Positions 18,682 to 28,858 are shown, counted from the stretch's first letter. The stretch: 56,510 nt of DNA from Candidatus Sericytochromatia bacterium (GCA_026004035.1 BPII01000015.1:1-56510); one strand, 5' to 3'. Translations and numbers: made by a program. The notes: generated by a model not told the origin, from the sequence alone.

Positions 18682-20655
18682 TATATAGTTATTTTAACAC
18701 CAAAATTTGTAAATTTTACAGAATTTTTTTTACCTGCTTTATAAAGTGGTATAGTTTTTTCTATAAGCTTAGCAAAATTTGATTTAGATATTTCTTTATT
18801 TAAAAATTTATTATTTATAAGATTAGTGAAATTTAAAATAACCGTTATAGATACTGTAAGGATTATACCTTTTAATATACTTCCTAAATATCTAACATTA
18901 TGATTTTTACTAATAAATAATAAATTTATACTTTTTAATATTAGTAAAGATACTATTAAGGAAATAATTAAGATAGAAATATCTAATGCATAATAAATTG
19001 TTTTACTTATTTTAGGATTTGTTAGTTCAGGAAAATATGATTTAGCTATTAGAAATATAGGTAATGTAAATATTAAAAATAAAAAATTTGATATTATATT
19101 ATTTAATTCTTTTGAGTACATTTCATATATTATAAATGAAAAACATGAAAGCATTAAAAATAAAGTTACCAGTCCATAAGTATTTGTAAAATAAAGTAAA
19201 ATTGATATAGCAAATATTAATATTGGTGCAACAATATTTATAATTGCTTCTCTTCTTTCCCTTTCAATTTGTTCAGAAACTAAAGATTTTGTTTTTTTAA
19301 TAGCTATTTTTGGTTCTTCTTTAGGTAATTCTTCCTCTTTTTTTATTTCTTCTTTTAATTCTGGTAATGTATTAGCTTCTTCTACTTTTTGTAAAATTTC
19401 TTGATTTATTACAAATTCTTCTTTTATTGATTCATTTTTAATAGTTTGTTTGGTTAATGGTGGCATAGTTTGTTTACTTTGTAAATTTGGTATAGGATTT
19501 GTATTACCTAGATTTTTTATATCTTTTATATTTAATTTATTTGGTGGTATTGATTGTTGTATAAAATTTTTTGCTTGCAATTTATTTGGTGGTATAGAAT
19601 CTACTTTTAGACTAGTATTTAAAGGTTTTTCATTAACAGCATTCAATAAAGCTATGTTATTATTTAATAAAGCATCTTTGTATGCTTGTAAGTCATTATA
19701 CATTTCCATAGCTGTTTGATATCTTTGAGATAAATTTTTAGCTAGTGCTTTCATTATTATATTGTCTAGCATTTTATGTATTTTAGGGTTTAGCTCACTA
19801 GGTTTTTTTAGGATCCTTTGTAGCAATTTTTAGTAAAACAGCAGCTATAGTATCTCCTGTAAAAGGTTTTTGTCCTGTTACTATTTCGTAAAGTACTATA
19901 CCTAATGAAAAAATATCAGAACGACCATCTAAATCTTTAGAATCTTGTTCTGGTGAAGCATAAGCAATTGTTCCAACTAAAGAACCATCATTTGTCATAG
20001 TTGCTGAATTTAAATCTCTTGTTACTCCAAAATCTGTTACTTTAGCTGTTCCGTCTTCCAAAATCATTATGTTAGAAGGTTTTATATCTCTATGAACAAT
20101 ATTTCTTTTATGTATATAATCTAATGCTAAACATACATCAGAAATATATTTTATTGCCCTATCTATTGGTATTATTTTCTCTTGTTCTAAAATATCTTCT
20201 AATGTTTTTCCATTAAGGTATTCCATTATTATATATTGATCTTGATTTTTTTCTATTATGTCATATACAGCTACTATATTTTTATGACTTAATTGTGCTA
20301 ATATTTGAGCTTCTCTTTTAAATCTTCTTACTAATGTTGAATATGCTTCAGGATCATTTTTTTTATTTTCATCAGTTTTTAATTCCTTAATAGCAACATT
20401 TCTATTTAATACTTCATCTATACCTAAATAAACAGAGCCCATCCCTCCTCTACCAATTTCTTGAATAACTTTATATTTACCTATTTTATCTAAAGTATTT
20501 CTAGAATTTAAATTTGCTAATTCAACCCATTCAGTAGAACCTTCTGGACATACTTTAGTATCACCTGAAAGACCCATTGACATTATTATATCTAAATCAT
20601 GTGGTCCTTGAACCTTATTATCTAAATATATGTAGTATCTCACATTAGAGCTCAT
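18681..20655 (-). pseudogene. GYF-domain Ser/Thr kinase with membrane C-terminus, one +1 frameshift
   Basis: The first frame (20655 to 19798) begins with a GYF_2-like domain (YYIYLDNKVQGPHDLDIIM, then STEWVELANL). A Hanks kinase follows: GRGGMGSVYLG, VAIKELK, HRDIKPSN, DFG in VTDFGVTRD, SPEQ. At the T7 run 19803-19809 (A7 on the coding strand) the frame shifts by +1; removing one A gives TKDPKKPSELNPKIHKML and completes the kinase. The rest has a Pro/Lys linker with repeated IPPNKL and about five membrane helices. The intact protein would be about 657 residues. It lies between prkA and the FliK-like gene. The single homopolymer shift may be a sequencing error. Confidence 0.82.
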
Positions 20656-20700
20656 ATCTTTTAAACATTTTATTTACAAAAACTTATTATAAAAATTATA

Positions 20701-22965
20701 CTACTTATTAACTAATTTATCTAAGTTACTTTTTAAATAACCTAACAATTCTAAAGAAGAATATTTATTATATCCTTTTTTATATAGCTTATTAACACTT
20801 TCTATTATTTTATTTTTTTCTTCATCTGTTCTTGATTCTAATTTTTCATGTTCAATGAAAAAAATCATATCATCTAAATTATGAGATAGTTCGTTTCTCT
20901 TTTCTGAATATATTCTACTTTGAGCTTCTTTTATTTGAAAATTAAAGATTTCTTTTATATTATCTATTTTATCTCTACTTGAATCATATTCACCAGCAAA
21001 TTTAAACCAAAGTTTTTCTCTTTCTTTATTATCTAATACACGTCCAAATATTATTTTTTCTCTACTTTCTAGAAATGTTTGTGTAATATCTGTACCTCCT
21101 TTATTTTTTATAATAGATTTTTCAGAAAATATAACCTTCAATCCTTCTAATATATAAGTTTCTAAAGAATAAACTATTTGCTCAAGAAAATTAAGTTCTA
21201 GTATATCTCTTATTTCTAAATTAACTATGTTAAAGTATTCTTCTTCTAATTGTTCTAAAAGTTTTAAATAATGATCTATTCCATATTGTTTTGATTGTAA
21301 AAATGGGTAATCTTGTCCCTCTGTTTTTATAATATATCTAAGTCTATTCATTAAAGAAATAGGTGATAAAAAGCCTGTATGTGATTCCATTAATGCTCTA
21401 TCTATTATTGAATCTACTTCTCTGTATGAGATGCCGTATGTTCTACCCTCTTCATGTGTCCATTCATTAAATATTATTTCAATATTTTCTTTTATTATTT
21501 CCTGTTCTTCTGGAGTAATAACTTTACCATCCATAGTCTTCTTTGGCATTTCTAAGCTATCATACATTTTTGCTTTTTGAAGTGGTGATATATTTTTTAA
21601 TTTATCTTTTAACTTAAATAATCTTTTATTTTCTTCATATTCTTTTTCATAGTTTTTGTTTGCAAATATTGGTCTTAATCTTGTCATAACACTAAATAAA
21701 GCGAATATTTCTTCTGTATGTGGTGCTATATGATAATCTTGTCTTAGTATATCCATTTTGTTTTTATAAACTTGAGCTTCTTTTGAATATTCTAAAAGGT
21801 AAGGAACATGTATTATATCTATTCTTGAAACAAATCTATTATATTCAGGACTTTCTTTTATTAAAGATAGTTTTTCTGGATTAATACTACCTGCTAATAA
21901 AACATCTATTTTGTATCTTTCCCCATATATATTAATTTTTCTTTTATCATTAAGAAATTGACTAATAAATGACAATATACTTTCTAAAGAGTCTTCCATT
22001 ATTAAAAGGCCATTTGAAGCTTTTGAAAGAGGACCTTCAAGTTCAGGTATTTTTTCCATTATATTTTTTAAAATTTCTGGTCCTGGTTTTCTCATATAGT
22101 AAGGTACTCTTTCTTTATTAGCAAAAGCTCTTGGATCTGAATTTGGGTCTATAACAGCTATACCTTCTTGATAAACTCTTGAGATTTCTACTCTTTTTAT
22201 TCTTACATGTCTTGATATTAATTTTAATACGTCATCAGGGTCATCAGTTGTTAGTGCTTGTTTTTTTGTTTTATAAACTTGTAGTAATTCTTTTATTATC
22301 ATATAAGATTGTGGTGATAATTCTTCATCTTCTAATAATCTTGTTTTTGATTTTCCAAAATATTTTTTTCTAGCTTCTGGAGTGTATAATAAAGCTGGAT
22401 TAGATGAAGAATCACATCTTATTCTTTCTAATTTTTCATCATCCATAAAAGCGAAAGTTTCTTCTTTTGGCTGATTAATTATATTACCTTCTTCATCTAA
22501 AGGAAAAAATCCCATAGGCTTACTTAATTCTTGATTGTAAGGAAAAACCCACTCTATAACATATCTTGAACCTTCAAAAGTTTTAGAATAAGCTTCGAGA
22601 GCATAAGCTAATGCATTCCATAATGTGCTTTTAGCTGAACCATTTGGGCCAACAAGTAAAATCATTTTTGAGTTATTTTTACAAAGAGTTTTTAAAGATT
22701 GATAAAGTCTAGTTTGAACTTGTTCATGACCTATAAGCCTTTCATCAGGTTTGTCTGATAGTGAAAGAGCTTTAAATCTCATAAGAGTTTTTCCAAATTT
22801 AGAGTATTTTTCTACTCCCCAATATTCCAAAGCATCAAGTATATATTCAGGAGCGTTTCTTATAAGTTTTGGATAAGCCATTACAAGCTCTTTCCACTCA
22901 CCTAAAGAAAGTATGGCTTTTTTCTTTAGTTCTTCTAATCTATTATTATCTTTATTATTTTCCAT
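20701..22965 (-). CDS. prkA: PrkA-family serine protein kinase
   Basis: A 754-residue PrkA/YeaG-type protein: an AAA domain with Walker A in VGPNGSAKSTLWNALAYAL near residue 104, the family's LSKASNGLLIMED and INIYGERYKIDVLLAGSINP region, and a C-terminal PrkA domain with YGISYREVDSIIDRAL and SPISLMNRL. PrkA is usually about 640-690 residues, so it is somewhat long. In other bacteria it acts in stress or starvation responses with YeaH/SpoVR partners, none of which is in the window. It starts four bases after sucC stops, so it belongs to that operon. Confidence 0.92.
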   Translation of the reverse strand: MENNKDNNRLEELKKKAILSLGEWKELVMAYPKLIRNAPEYILDALEYWGVEKYSKFGKTLMRFKALSLSDKPDERLIGHEQVQTRLYQSLKTLCKNNSKMILLVGPNGSAKSTLWNALAYALEAYSKTFEGSRYVIEWVFPYNQELSKPMGFFPLDEEGNIINQPKEETFAFMDDEKLERIRCDSSSNPALLYTPEARKKYFGKSKTRLLEDEELSPQSYMIIKELLQVYKTKKQALTTDDPDDVLKLISRHVRIKRVEISRVYQEGIAVIDPNSDPRAFANKERVPYYMRKPGPEILKNIMEKIPELEGPLSKASNGLLIMEDSLESILSFISQFLNDKRKINIYGERYKIDVLLAGSINPEKLSLIKESPEYNRFVSRIDIIHVPYLLEYSKEAQVYKNKMDILRQDYHIAPHTEEIFALFSVMTRLRPIFANKNYEKEYEENKRLFKLKDKLKNISPLQKAKMYDSLEMPKKTMDGKVITPEEQEIIKENIEIIFNEWTHEEGRTYGISYREVDSIIDRALMESHTGFLSPISLMNRLRYIIKTEGQDYPFLQSKQYGIDHYLKLLEQLEEEYFNIVNLEIRDILELNFLEQIVYSLETYILEGLKVIFSEKSIIKNKGGTDITQTFLESREKIIFGRVLDNKEREKLWFKFAGEYDSSRDKIDNIKEIFNFQIKEAQSRIYSEKRNELSHNLDDMIFFIEHEKLESRTDEEKNKIIESVNKLYKKGYNKYSSLELLGYLKSNLDKLVNK

Positions 22966-22969
22966 AATT

Positions 22970-24106
22970 TTAATTTTTTGAGCTTGCTAAAGCTACAACT
23001 TCCTTAACAGCTTCATCCATTGAATTACCAACTTTATAACCTGCTTTTTCAAGCATTTCTTTAGCTATATCTTCATTTGTTCCAGTTAATCTTATAACAA
23101 CAGGAACTTTAACATCCAATTGTTCAAAAGCTGTTAAAAGTCCTTTTGCAACATCATCACATCTTGTAATACCACCAAAAATATTAAATAGAATAGCTTT
23201 TATAGGTTTAGACATTAATATATTCATTGCACTTACTACTTTTTGAGGATTTGAAGAGCCACCTATATCTAAAAAATTAGCAGGTCTTCCACCATTGTAT
23301 TTTATAACATCCATTGTAGCCATAGCTAAACCAGCACCATTAACAACACAACCAATATCACCTTCTAATTCTACATAACTTAATCCAGAATTTTTTGCTA
23401 ATATCTCTAATTTATTTGTCTCATCTATTTCTTTCATTTCTTGCCATTCAGGATGTCTAAAATCAGCATTATCATCCATATCAACTTTTGCATCAGCTGC
23501 TATTAATTTATTATCTTTTGTTATAACCAATGGATTTATTTCAGCTAAAGTACAATCATTTTCAACAAATAATTTATATAATTTTTTTAACATATCCATA
23601 GCATCGTTTCTTAAATCAGTTGGAAATTCAGCACCAAAAACTATATTTCTAACATGGAAATCACATAACCCTATTGTTGGATCAATACTAACTTTTATAA
23701 TTTTTTCTGGATTTGTTACTGCTACTTCTTCTATATCAACTCCTCCCATAGCACTTGCCATAATAGTTATACATTTATTAGCTCTATCTTGAATTATTCC
23801 TAAATAATACTCTTTATCTATATCTATAGCTTTTTCTACTAATAGTTTTTTGACTATTAACCCTTTTAAATTCATACCTAAAAGAGATTTAGCTGTTTCT
23901 ATTGCTTTAGAAGGTTCTACAACTTTTATACCTCCAGCTTTTCCTCTTCCACCAACATGAACTTGTGATTTTAAAACAATTTTACTATTACCAAAACTAT
24001 CTTTTATTTTTTCTAATTCTTCTACTGAAGTAATTACTTGTCCTTGACCAGTATTAATTCCATATCTTGAAAATAACTCTTTACCTTGATACTCATGTAA
24101 TTTCAT
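22970..24106 (-). CDS. sucC: Succinyl-CoA synthetase beta subunit (ADP-forming)
   Basis: A 378-residue ATP-grasp subunit beginning MKLHEYQGKELFSRYGI, with SQVHVGGRGKAGGIKVV, LVITKDNKLIAADAKVD, ANFLDIGG and FNIFGGITRCDDVAKGL. It interconverts succinyl-CoA and succinate with ADP/ATP. The alpha subunit gene sucD is not adjacent. Immediately upstream is methylmalonyl-CoA epimerase, so the enzyme may serve the succinate-propionate route as well as the TCA cycle. Confidence 0.95.
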   Translation of the reverse strand: MKLHEYQGKELFSRYGINTGQGQVITSVEELEKIKDSFGNSKIVLKSQVHVGGRGKAGGIKVVEPSKAIETAKSLLGMNLKGLIVKKLLVEKAIDIDKEYYLGIIQDRANKCITIMASAMGGVDIEEVAVTNPEKIIKVSIDPTIGLCDFHVRNIVFGAEFPTDLRNDAMDMLKKLYKLFVENDCTLAEINPLVITKDNKLIAADAKVDMDDNADFRHPEWQEMKEIDETNKLEILAKNSGLSYVELEGDIGCVVNGAGLAMATMDVIKYNGGRPANFLDIGGSSNPQKVVSAMNILMSKPIKAILFNIFGGITRCDDVAKGLLTAFEQLDVKVPVVIRLTGTNEDIAKEMLEKAGYKVGNSMDEAVKEVVALASSKN

Positions 24107-24126
24107 TTTAAAAAACTCCTTTTAAA

Positions 24127-24555
24127 CTATAATATTGGATAAACTGATTTATTAATTTCCTCACAAATTTCTAAAAGAACTCCTGAAGTAGATTTTGGAT
24201 GTATAAAAGCTATTTTTTTATTTTTAGCACCAATTTTTGGTTCTTTATCTATCAAATTAACATTATTGTTATCTAAATTTGATAAGTATTCTTCTATATT
24301 ATCAACTTTAATTGCTATATGATGTAATCCTTCTCCTTTTTTTTCTAAAAATTTATATACAGTACTTTCATTACTTGTTGGTTCTAATAATTCTATATGA
24401 GTATCTCCTACCTTTATAAAAGCAGTCTTTACTTTTTGTTCTTCAACAATTTCTATACATTCAAATTCAAGTCCTAGCAAATCTTTATAAAACTTTAATG
24501 ATTCATCAAGGTTCTTAACAGCTATTGCTATATGATCTATTTTTTTTGCTTTCAT
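24127..24555 (-). CDS. mce: Methylmalonyl-CoA epimerase
   Basis: A 142-residue vicinal-oxygen-chelate protein. IDHIAIAVKNLDESLKFY gives the first metal histidine, IELLEPTS a glutamate ligand, GLHHIAIKVDNIEEYL the second histidine and GVLLEICEE the last glutamate. It interconverts the R and S forms of methylmalonyl-CoA. It works with a B12-dependent mutase, which fits the BtuF-like gene at 30796. The gene is 20 bases ahead of sucC. Confidence 0.93.
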   Translation of the reverse strand: MKAKKIDHIAIAVKNLDESLKFYKDLLGLEFECIEIVEEQKVKTAFIKVGDTHIELLEPTSNESTVYKFLEKKGEGLHHIAIKVDNIEEYLSNLDNNNVNLIDKEPKIGAKNKKIAFIHPKSTSGVLLEICEEINKSVYPIL

Positions 24556-24559
24556 TTTT

Positions 24560-25003
24560 TTAAATCCTATCTAATAATTTCTTCTTTTTAATTTGAAACT
24601 CTTCATTAGTAATTATTCCTAAATTTTTTAGTTCATGCAATTTTTTTATTTGTTCTGGTATAGAATCTACTTTATTGTTTATTGTTATATTTTTAACACC
24701 CTTTATATCTGAAAGATTTTCTTCAACATTATCTAAAAAAAAGTTTTGTAAATTTTTTATTGCTTCTAAAATATTTTTTTCTTCTATTTCCTTAACAATA
24801 TTACTTAATCTTATGTCTTCAATTTTTTTTATCATATCACTTAACTTTATATCTTCTATTTGTTTCATTAATTTATTAAACTCTTCTATTTTTTCAAAAA
24901 ATCCACTTAGTTTAAGATTTTCTATCTGTTTTAAAACTTTAGAGATATTTAAAAAGTCTAAACTTTCAAATTGTTTAAAAAAATCATTCTTCTTATTACT
25001 CAT
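24560..25003 (-). CDS. Coiled-coil protein with C-terminal SHOCT domain
   Basis: A 147-residue protein of unknown role. Residues 15-85 repeat an amphipathic unit of about 17 residues with IEDIKLSDMIKKIEDIRLS as the clearest pair. The last 33 residues fit a SHOCT domain (IKKLHELKNLGIITNEEF followed by a lysine-rich helix), which in other proteins mediates oligomerisation or membrane and nucleic-acid contacts. No signal peptide. It lies between trmFO and mce, with four bases to the latter. Confidence 0.65.
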   Translation of the reverse strand: MSNKKNDFFKQFESLDFLNISKVLKQIENLKLSGFFEKIEEFNKLMKQIEDIKLSDMIKKIEDIRLSNIVKEIEEKNILEAIKNLQNFFLDNVEENLSDIKGVKNITINNKVDSIPEQIKKLHELKNLGIITNEEFQIKKKKLLDRI

Positions 25004-25026
25004 AATTATAAATAAATAAAATAATT

Positions 25027-26358
25027 TTATTTTAACAAAAATTCTTTAGATTTCAAAAAAAATTTTAAGTCTCTTAAAGCTCTTTCTCTATATTTAATAT
25101 TTCTCAATTTTTTATCTTTAATATTTTCATCTAATTGTTTTAAAATTCCCCAATTACTATTTATAGGTTGAAAATTTTTTGAATCAGCATTTATAATGTA
25201 GTTTATAAGTGCTCCTATCATTGTTGTATTAGGCAATTCTAGCATTTCTTTAGATTTTATTAAATTATAAACATTTATACCAGCAATAGTACCCATAGCA
25301 CAGGATTCTACGTAACCTTCTACTCCTGTAAGAAGTCCAGCAAAAAATATTTTATTATTGCATTTTAGTTGTAAATATTTATTTAAAAGTTTTGGTGAAT
25401 TTATAAAAGTATTTCTATGCATAACGCCAAATCTTACAAATTCAGCATTTTCAAGTCCAGGTATAAGTCTAAAAACTCTTTTTTGTTCATTCCATTTTAA
25501 TTGAGTTTGAAAACCTACTATATTGTAAAGTGTTGCTATTGCATTATCTTGTCTTAATTGAACAACAGCATAAGGTCTTTTATTATCTTTGGGATTTATT
25601 AAACCTACAGGTCTCATTGGTCCATATCTAGGAGTATCATGTCCTCTTCTTGCTAATTCTTCTATTGGCATACAACCTTCAAAAAAAGGTTTATTTTTTG
25701 AATAAATATCAAAATCTTTTACTTCAGCAAGTTCAGCATTTAATAATTCATTTATAAATAAATCATACTGTTCTTTATTAAATGGACAATTTAAGTAAAA
25801 GCCTTCTCCTTTATCATATCTACTTTGTTCAAAAATTATATTTAAATTTAAAGAATCATACTCTACTATTGGTGCAGCAGCATCAAAAAAGTATAAATAT
25901 TGACTACCTGTTAATTCAGATATTTTTTTAGCTAATGAATCAGAAGTTAAAGGACCTGTTGCTATTATATTTATAGCTTCAAAATCTATTTCTTTTATTT
26001 CTTCTCTTACAACATTTATTAAAGGATTTGAGCATATTTCTTTTGTTATATCTTCAGAAAATTTTTCTCTATCTACTGACAATGATAACCCAGCAGGAAT
26101 GGAATTTTTTTCAGCTACTCTTAAAATTATTGAATCAAGTAATTTAAGTTCCTCTTTTAAAAGAGATGATGCATTACCTTCAAATTTTGAACCTAAAGAA
26201 TTACTACAAACTAATTCAGCTAATTTATCAGTATGATGAGCTGGTGTCATTTTAATAGGTCTCATTTCATATAAATTAACTTCTAAACCTCTTTTAGCTA
26301 TTTGCCAAGCAGCTTCAACACCAGCAAAACCACCACCAATTACATTAATTTTTACCAT
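25027..26358 (-). CDS. trmFO: tRNA (uracil-5-)-methyltransferase TrmFO
   Basis: The folate- and FAD-dependent enzyme that makes ribothymidine at position 54 of tRNA. The 443-residue product has the N-terminal FAD motif INVIGGGFAGVEAAWQIAKR, then VCSNSLGSKFEGNASSLLKE, FEGCMPIEELARRGHDTPRY, GPMRPVGLINPK and GVEGYVESCAMGTIAGIN, all typical of TrmFO. Length is normal. First gene of the long minus-strand run ending at 17230. Confidence 0.96.
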   Translation of the reverse strand: MVKINVIGGGFAGVEAAWQIAKRGLEVNLYEMRPIKMTPAHHTDKLAELVCSNSLGSKFEGNASSLLKEELKLLDSIILRVAEKNSIPAGLSLSVDREKFSEDITKEICSNPLINVVREEIKEIDFEAINIIATGPLTSDSLAKKISELTGSQYLYFFDAAAPIVEYDSLNLNIIFEQSRYDKGEGFYLNCPFNKEQYDLFINELLNAELAEVKDFDIYSKNKPFFEGCMPIEELARRGHDTPRYGPMRPVGLINPKDNKRPYAVVQLRQDNAIATLYNIVGFQTQLKWNEQKRVFRLIPGLENAEFVRFGVMHRNTFINSPKLLNKYLQLKCNNKIFFAGLLTGVEGYVESCAMGTIAGINVYNLIKSKEMLELPNTTMIGALINYIINADSKNFQPINSNWGILKQLDENIKDKKLRNIKYRERALRDLKFFLKSKEFLLK

Positions 26359-26393
26359 ATTTTAAAGAATATCATAAAAAATATAAATATAAA

Positions 26394-28403
26394 CTACTCT
26401 CTTGATTTTTTTATAAACTCATAAACTTCATCATATTGATTTCTATAAACATATTCTTTTGAATTAAAACATTTTAATAAATTTCCGCCTTCAAAAAATA
26501 AAAAGCTACTTTTTAGAAATCTATAATCTATTAAATATGACATATAATCTCTAACTCTACCATAATAACCTCTACCATAAGCAATATTATTTTCTAAACC
26601 TTGAACCCATTCTATTTCTACACCTATATTATTTTTATATGCAAATAAAATTGTTTTAGATATTTCACATAAAGGAATACCATTTTCAGCAATTATTTTA
26701 GGATCTACATAAGTGCAAAAGTTACTTGCTGGAATATTTTTTAAAGGTGAATTTAAATCATCAGGATTAACTTTTTCATCAGGTAAAATATGTTCAGCTT
26801 TTTTATTATTTATTCTATGAGGAAAAGAATAATTTTTATTCTTATCATATATTTTAGACCACTTATATTCTGGTGGCCATACATTAGGTTGTGTCCATAA
26901 TCCATCTACATGTTTATATAAATTTTCAGGCCATGAATTTTTACCTGAATAATAACTTTTTAAATAAGTTTTTATTTGTTCTTTATAAGGAATATCATTA
27001 TAAGGTGAAGCAAAAAGTTTTAAATTTTTACTATTTAAATAATTATGTAAATATTTAATCCATTCTTCTTGAGTGCAAAGAGGTGATGCTCCTTCATCAT
27101 CTAAATAAAAACCTATTAACTCTAAATTATTTATTTTTGTTTTATTCCAAAATTCTAAAGTTTTATCAACATATTTTTTCAAAGAGTATTTAAATAATTC
27201 TTTTCTTTTTTCATGTTCTTTTAATTTATATAACTCTGAAAATTCTTTCATTCCATCTTTGAATATTGTAAATCCCCAAGGAATAGTTAAAACTATTTTT
27301 AATTTATTTTTTCTATTTAATTCTTTATTAATTTCATTCATAATTTCATCTATAACTTTTATAGGTGCTTTTTCTATATCATGCATAATATGATTCATAT
27401 TCCTTCTTGGATACAAATTATTCCAGCAATTTATATTATCTTCAAAATCACCATTACAAATTAGATTATCTTTACTTTGATTATCAACTTTTGACAAAAA
27501 AATATTGTCTATTTTATAGTCAAATTCATTTTTTATTGATTGAAAATATATTTTTGTATACTTGGTATTGTCAGGAATATAAAAATTTATTTCTTGTTTT
27601 GTCCAAAGATTTTGATTAATATTTGGATATTTAAAATAAGAATTTAAATAATTACTATAATTTAATCCAATATTTTTGTTAATTATTTGACTATCTTTTT
27701 CATCAAAAAGTATTAACCCAAATACAAAATCATTATTTCTATTAGCATTAGAATATAATTCAAAGCTTATTTTATACTCTCCTTTTGGTAAATATAATTT
27801 TTGATAAAAAGCATTACTTTTAATATCATTATTTTTTGATATTAAAGCTACATTTCCTTTTTCTAAATCTTTTGATAACCATTTAATTTTATAATTAAAA
27901 TTATCTACAAAATTATAATCAATGAAAGAAAGCCATTCGTCTATATTGTCAGCCCTGAAGTATCTATCTATTAAAAATAATGTATCAAAATAATAATCAA
28001 TAACTTTACCATTTTTTATATAAGCTAAATAAGGTTTTATGTCTTTTATACTATGCTTAACATTATAATAAAACATTACAGCAGAGTTAATATTAGTTTT
28101 TTCTCTTGTAAGTAAAGAACCTTTACCTAAACAATCTTTAGGACAATTATATATTTCATAACTTTCACAATTACCATCTCCACAATCTAAGCTACAATCA
28201 TTAGGACTACTTTTTTGATTTTCTTGAAATCCACAGACACCATTGTTATTAGCAATAAATAAATTACAATCATTTTTACAATTGTCTATATTTTCTCCAC
28301 TTTCACAAGAATTATTACCACATATTGAATTTTGTAATGAAAATGAAAGTTCAATATTTACTAATAAAAATAATGTAAAAAAAATAAAAAATACTTTTTT
28401 CAT
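26394..28403 (-). CDS. Secreted DUF4855-like protein with N-terminal Cys-rich repeats
   Basis: A 669-residue exported protein. A signal peptide (VFFIFFTLFLLVNIELSFS) is followed by cysteine motifs at residues 28-46 (CGNNSCESGENIDNCKNDC), 57-74 (degenerate) and 74-91 (CGDGNCESYEIYNCPKDC). The rest resembles DUF4855: YLAYIKNGKVIDYYFDTLFLI, a carbohydrate-binding-like beta section about residues 190-320, then IGFYLDDEGASP with acidic residues as in a glycoside-hydrolase-like barrel. A surface polysaccharide-acting role is an inference. MITE copy 3 begins 29 bases upstream, so any promoter lies in or next to the element. Confidence 0.6.
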   Translation of the reverse strand: MKKVFFIFFTLFLLVNIELSFSLQNSICGNNSCESGENIDNCKNDCNLFIANNNGVCGFQENQKSSPNDCSLDCGDGNCESYEIYNCPKDCLGKGSLLTREKTNINSAVMFYYNVKHSIKDIKPYLAYIKNGKVIDYYFDTLFLIDRYFRADNIDEWLSFIDYNFVDNFNYKIKWLSKDLEKGNVALISKNNDIKSNAFYQKLYLPKGEYKISFELYSNANRNNDFVFGLILFDEKDSQIINKNIGLNYSNYLNSYFKYPNINQNLWTKQEINFYIPDNTKYTKIYFQSIKNEFDYKIDNIFLSKVDNQSKDNLICNGDFEDNINCWNNLYPRRNMNHIMHDIEKAPIKVIDEIMNEINKELNRKNKLKIVLTIPWGFTIFKDGMKEFSELYKLKEHEKRKELFKYSLKKYVDKTLEFWNKTKINNLELIGFYLDDEGASPLCTQEEWIKYLHNYLNSKNLKLFASPYNDIPYKEQIKTYLKSYYSGKNSWPENLYKHVDGLWTQPNVWPPEYKWSKIYDKNKNYSFPHRINNKKAEHILPDEKVNPDDLNSPLKNIPASNFCTYVDPKIIAENGIPLCEISKTILFAYKNNIGVEIEWVQGLENNIAYGRGYYGRVRDYMSYLIDYRFLKSSFLFFEGGNLLKCFNSKEYVYRNQYDEVYEFIKKSRE

Positions 28404-28431
28404 CTAATAAAATATTAAAACATATTTTTCC

Positions 28432-28619
28432 TAATACCAATTTATTAAATTAATAGTGCATTAAAAATTAATGTTTTTTATAGTTACAATTTTGTATAAT
28501 TATACTAAAATTCTTATATATCAAGTAATTTATTAAAAACTTATAGTTTTTTTTTTTAATTTTTTATACTTTATTTTTAACTATTAATTATGCACCATTT
28601 ATTATGAAAATTGGTATTA
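28432..28619 (+). repeat. MITE-like element, copy 3 (forward)
   Basis: Forward copy of the family with well-kept ends, TAATACCAATTTATTAAATT and AAAATTGGTATTA. It carries a T9 expansion in its middle. It lies directly upstream of the minus-strand DUF4855-like gene. Confidence 0.88.
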
Positions 28620-28649
28620 GAAAAAATCAAAAAATTAAAAGAATTAGAT

Positions 28650-28693
28650 TACCCTTCTTTGAAGGGGCAACAGGCGAAGCCTGACGGAGTAGT
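28650..28693. repeat. GC-rich double-hairpin palindromic unit
   Basis: About half G+C in a region near a quarter. It holds two adjacent hairpins, CCCTTC-TTT-GAAGGG and CAGGC-GAA-GCCTG, followed by ACGGAGTAGT. The layout matches palindromic units found across many bacterial genomes near IS200/IS605 or REP-type elements. Only one copy is in the window. Confidence 0.5.
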
Positions 28694-28810
28694 AAAATAA
28701 TATTAGAGAAATTTTACATTCCAAAATCACTATAAATTATATTACAGCAATTTTTTGTTTTTATAAAATCATTTATTTTAAGGTTAAAACAAATCTAATA
28801 AATCAAAACA

Positions 28811-28858
28811 AGTGACATATTCTCCTCACTGAAGTGAGGATCTTCCTGCTTCATAGAG
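28811..28858 (-). ncRNA. Remnant of a TnpB guide-RNA (omega RNA) 3' scaffold
   Basis: The reverse strand reads GAAGCAGGAAGATCC, hairpin CCTCACTTCAGTGAGG, then AGAATATGTCAC, the layout of the right-end scaffold hairpin that overlaps the 3' end of tnpB in IS200/IS605 elements. The guide would continue toward lower coordinates. The parent gene is almost entirely missing, so this is probably a scar; residual transcription cannot be excluded. Confidence 0.5.

Noticed and set aside
18681..19826. Separate membrane protein gene starting inside the kinase region
   Set aside because: Its beginning completes the kinase domain after one base is removed at the A7 run, so it is the C-terminal part of the same gene.
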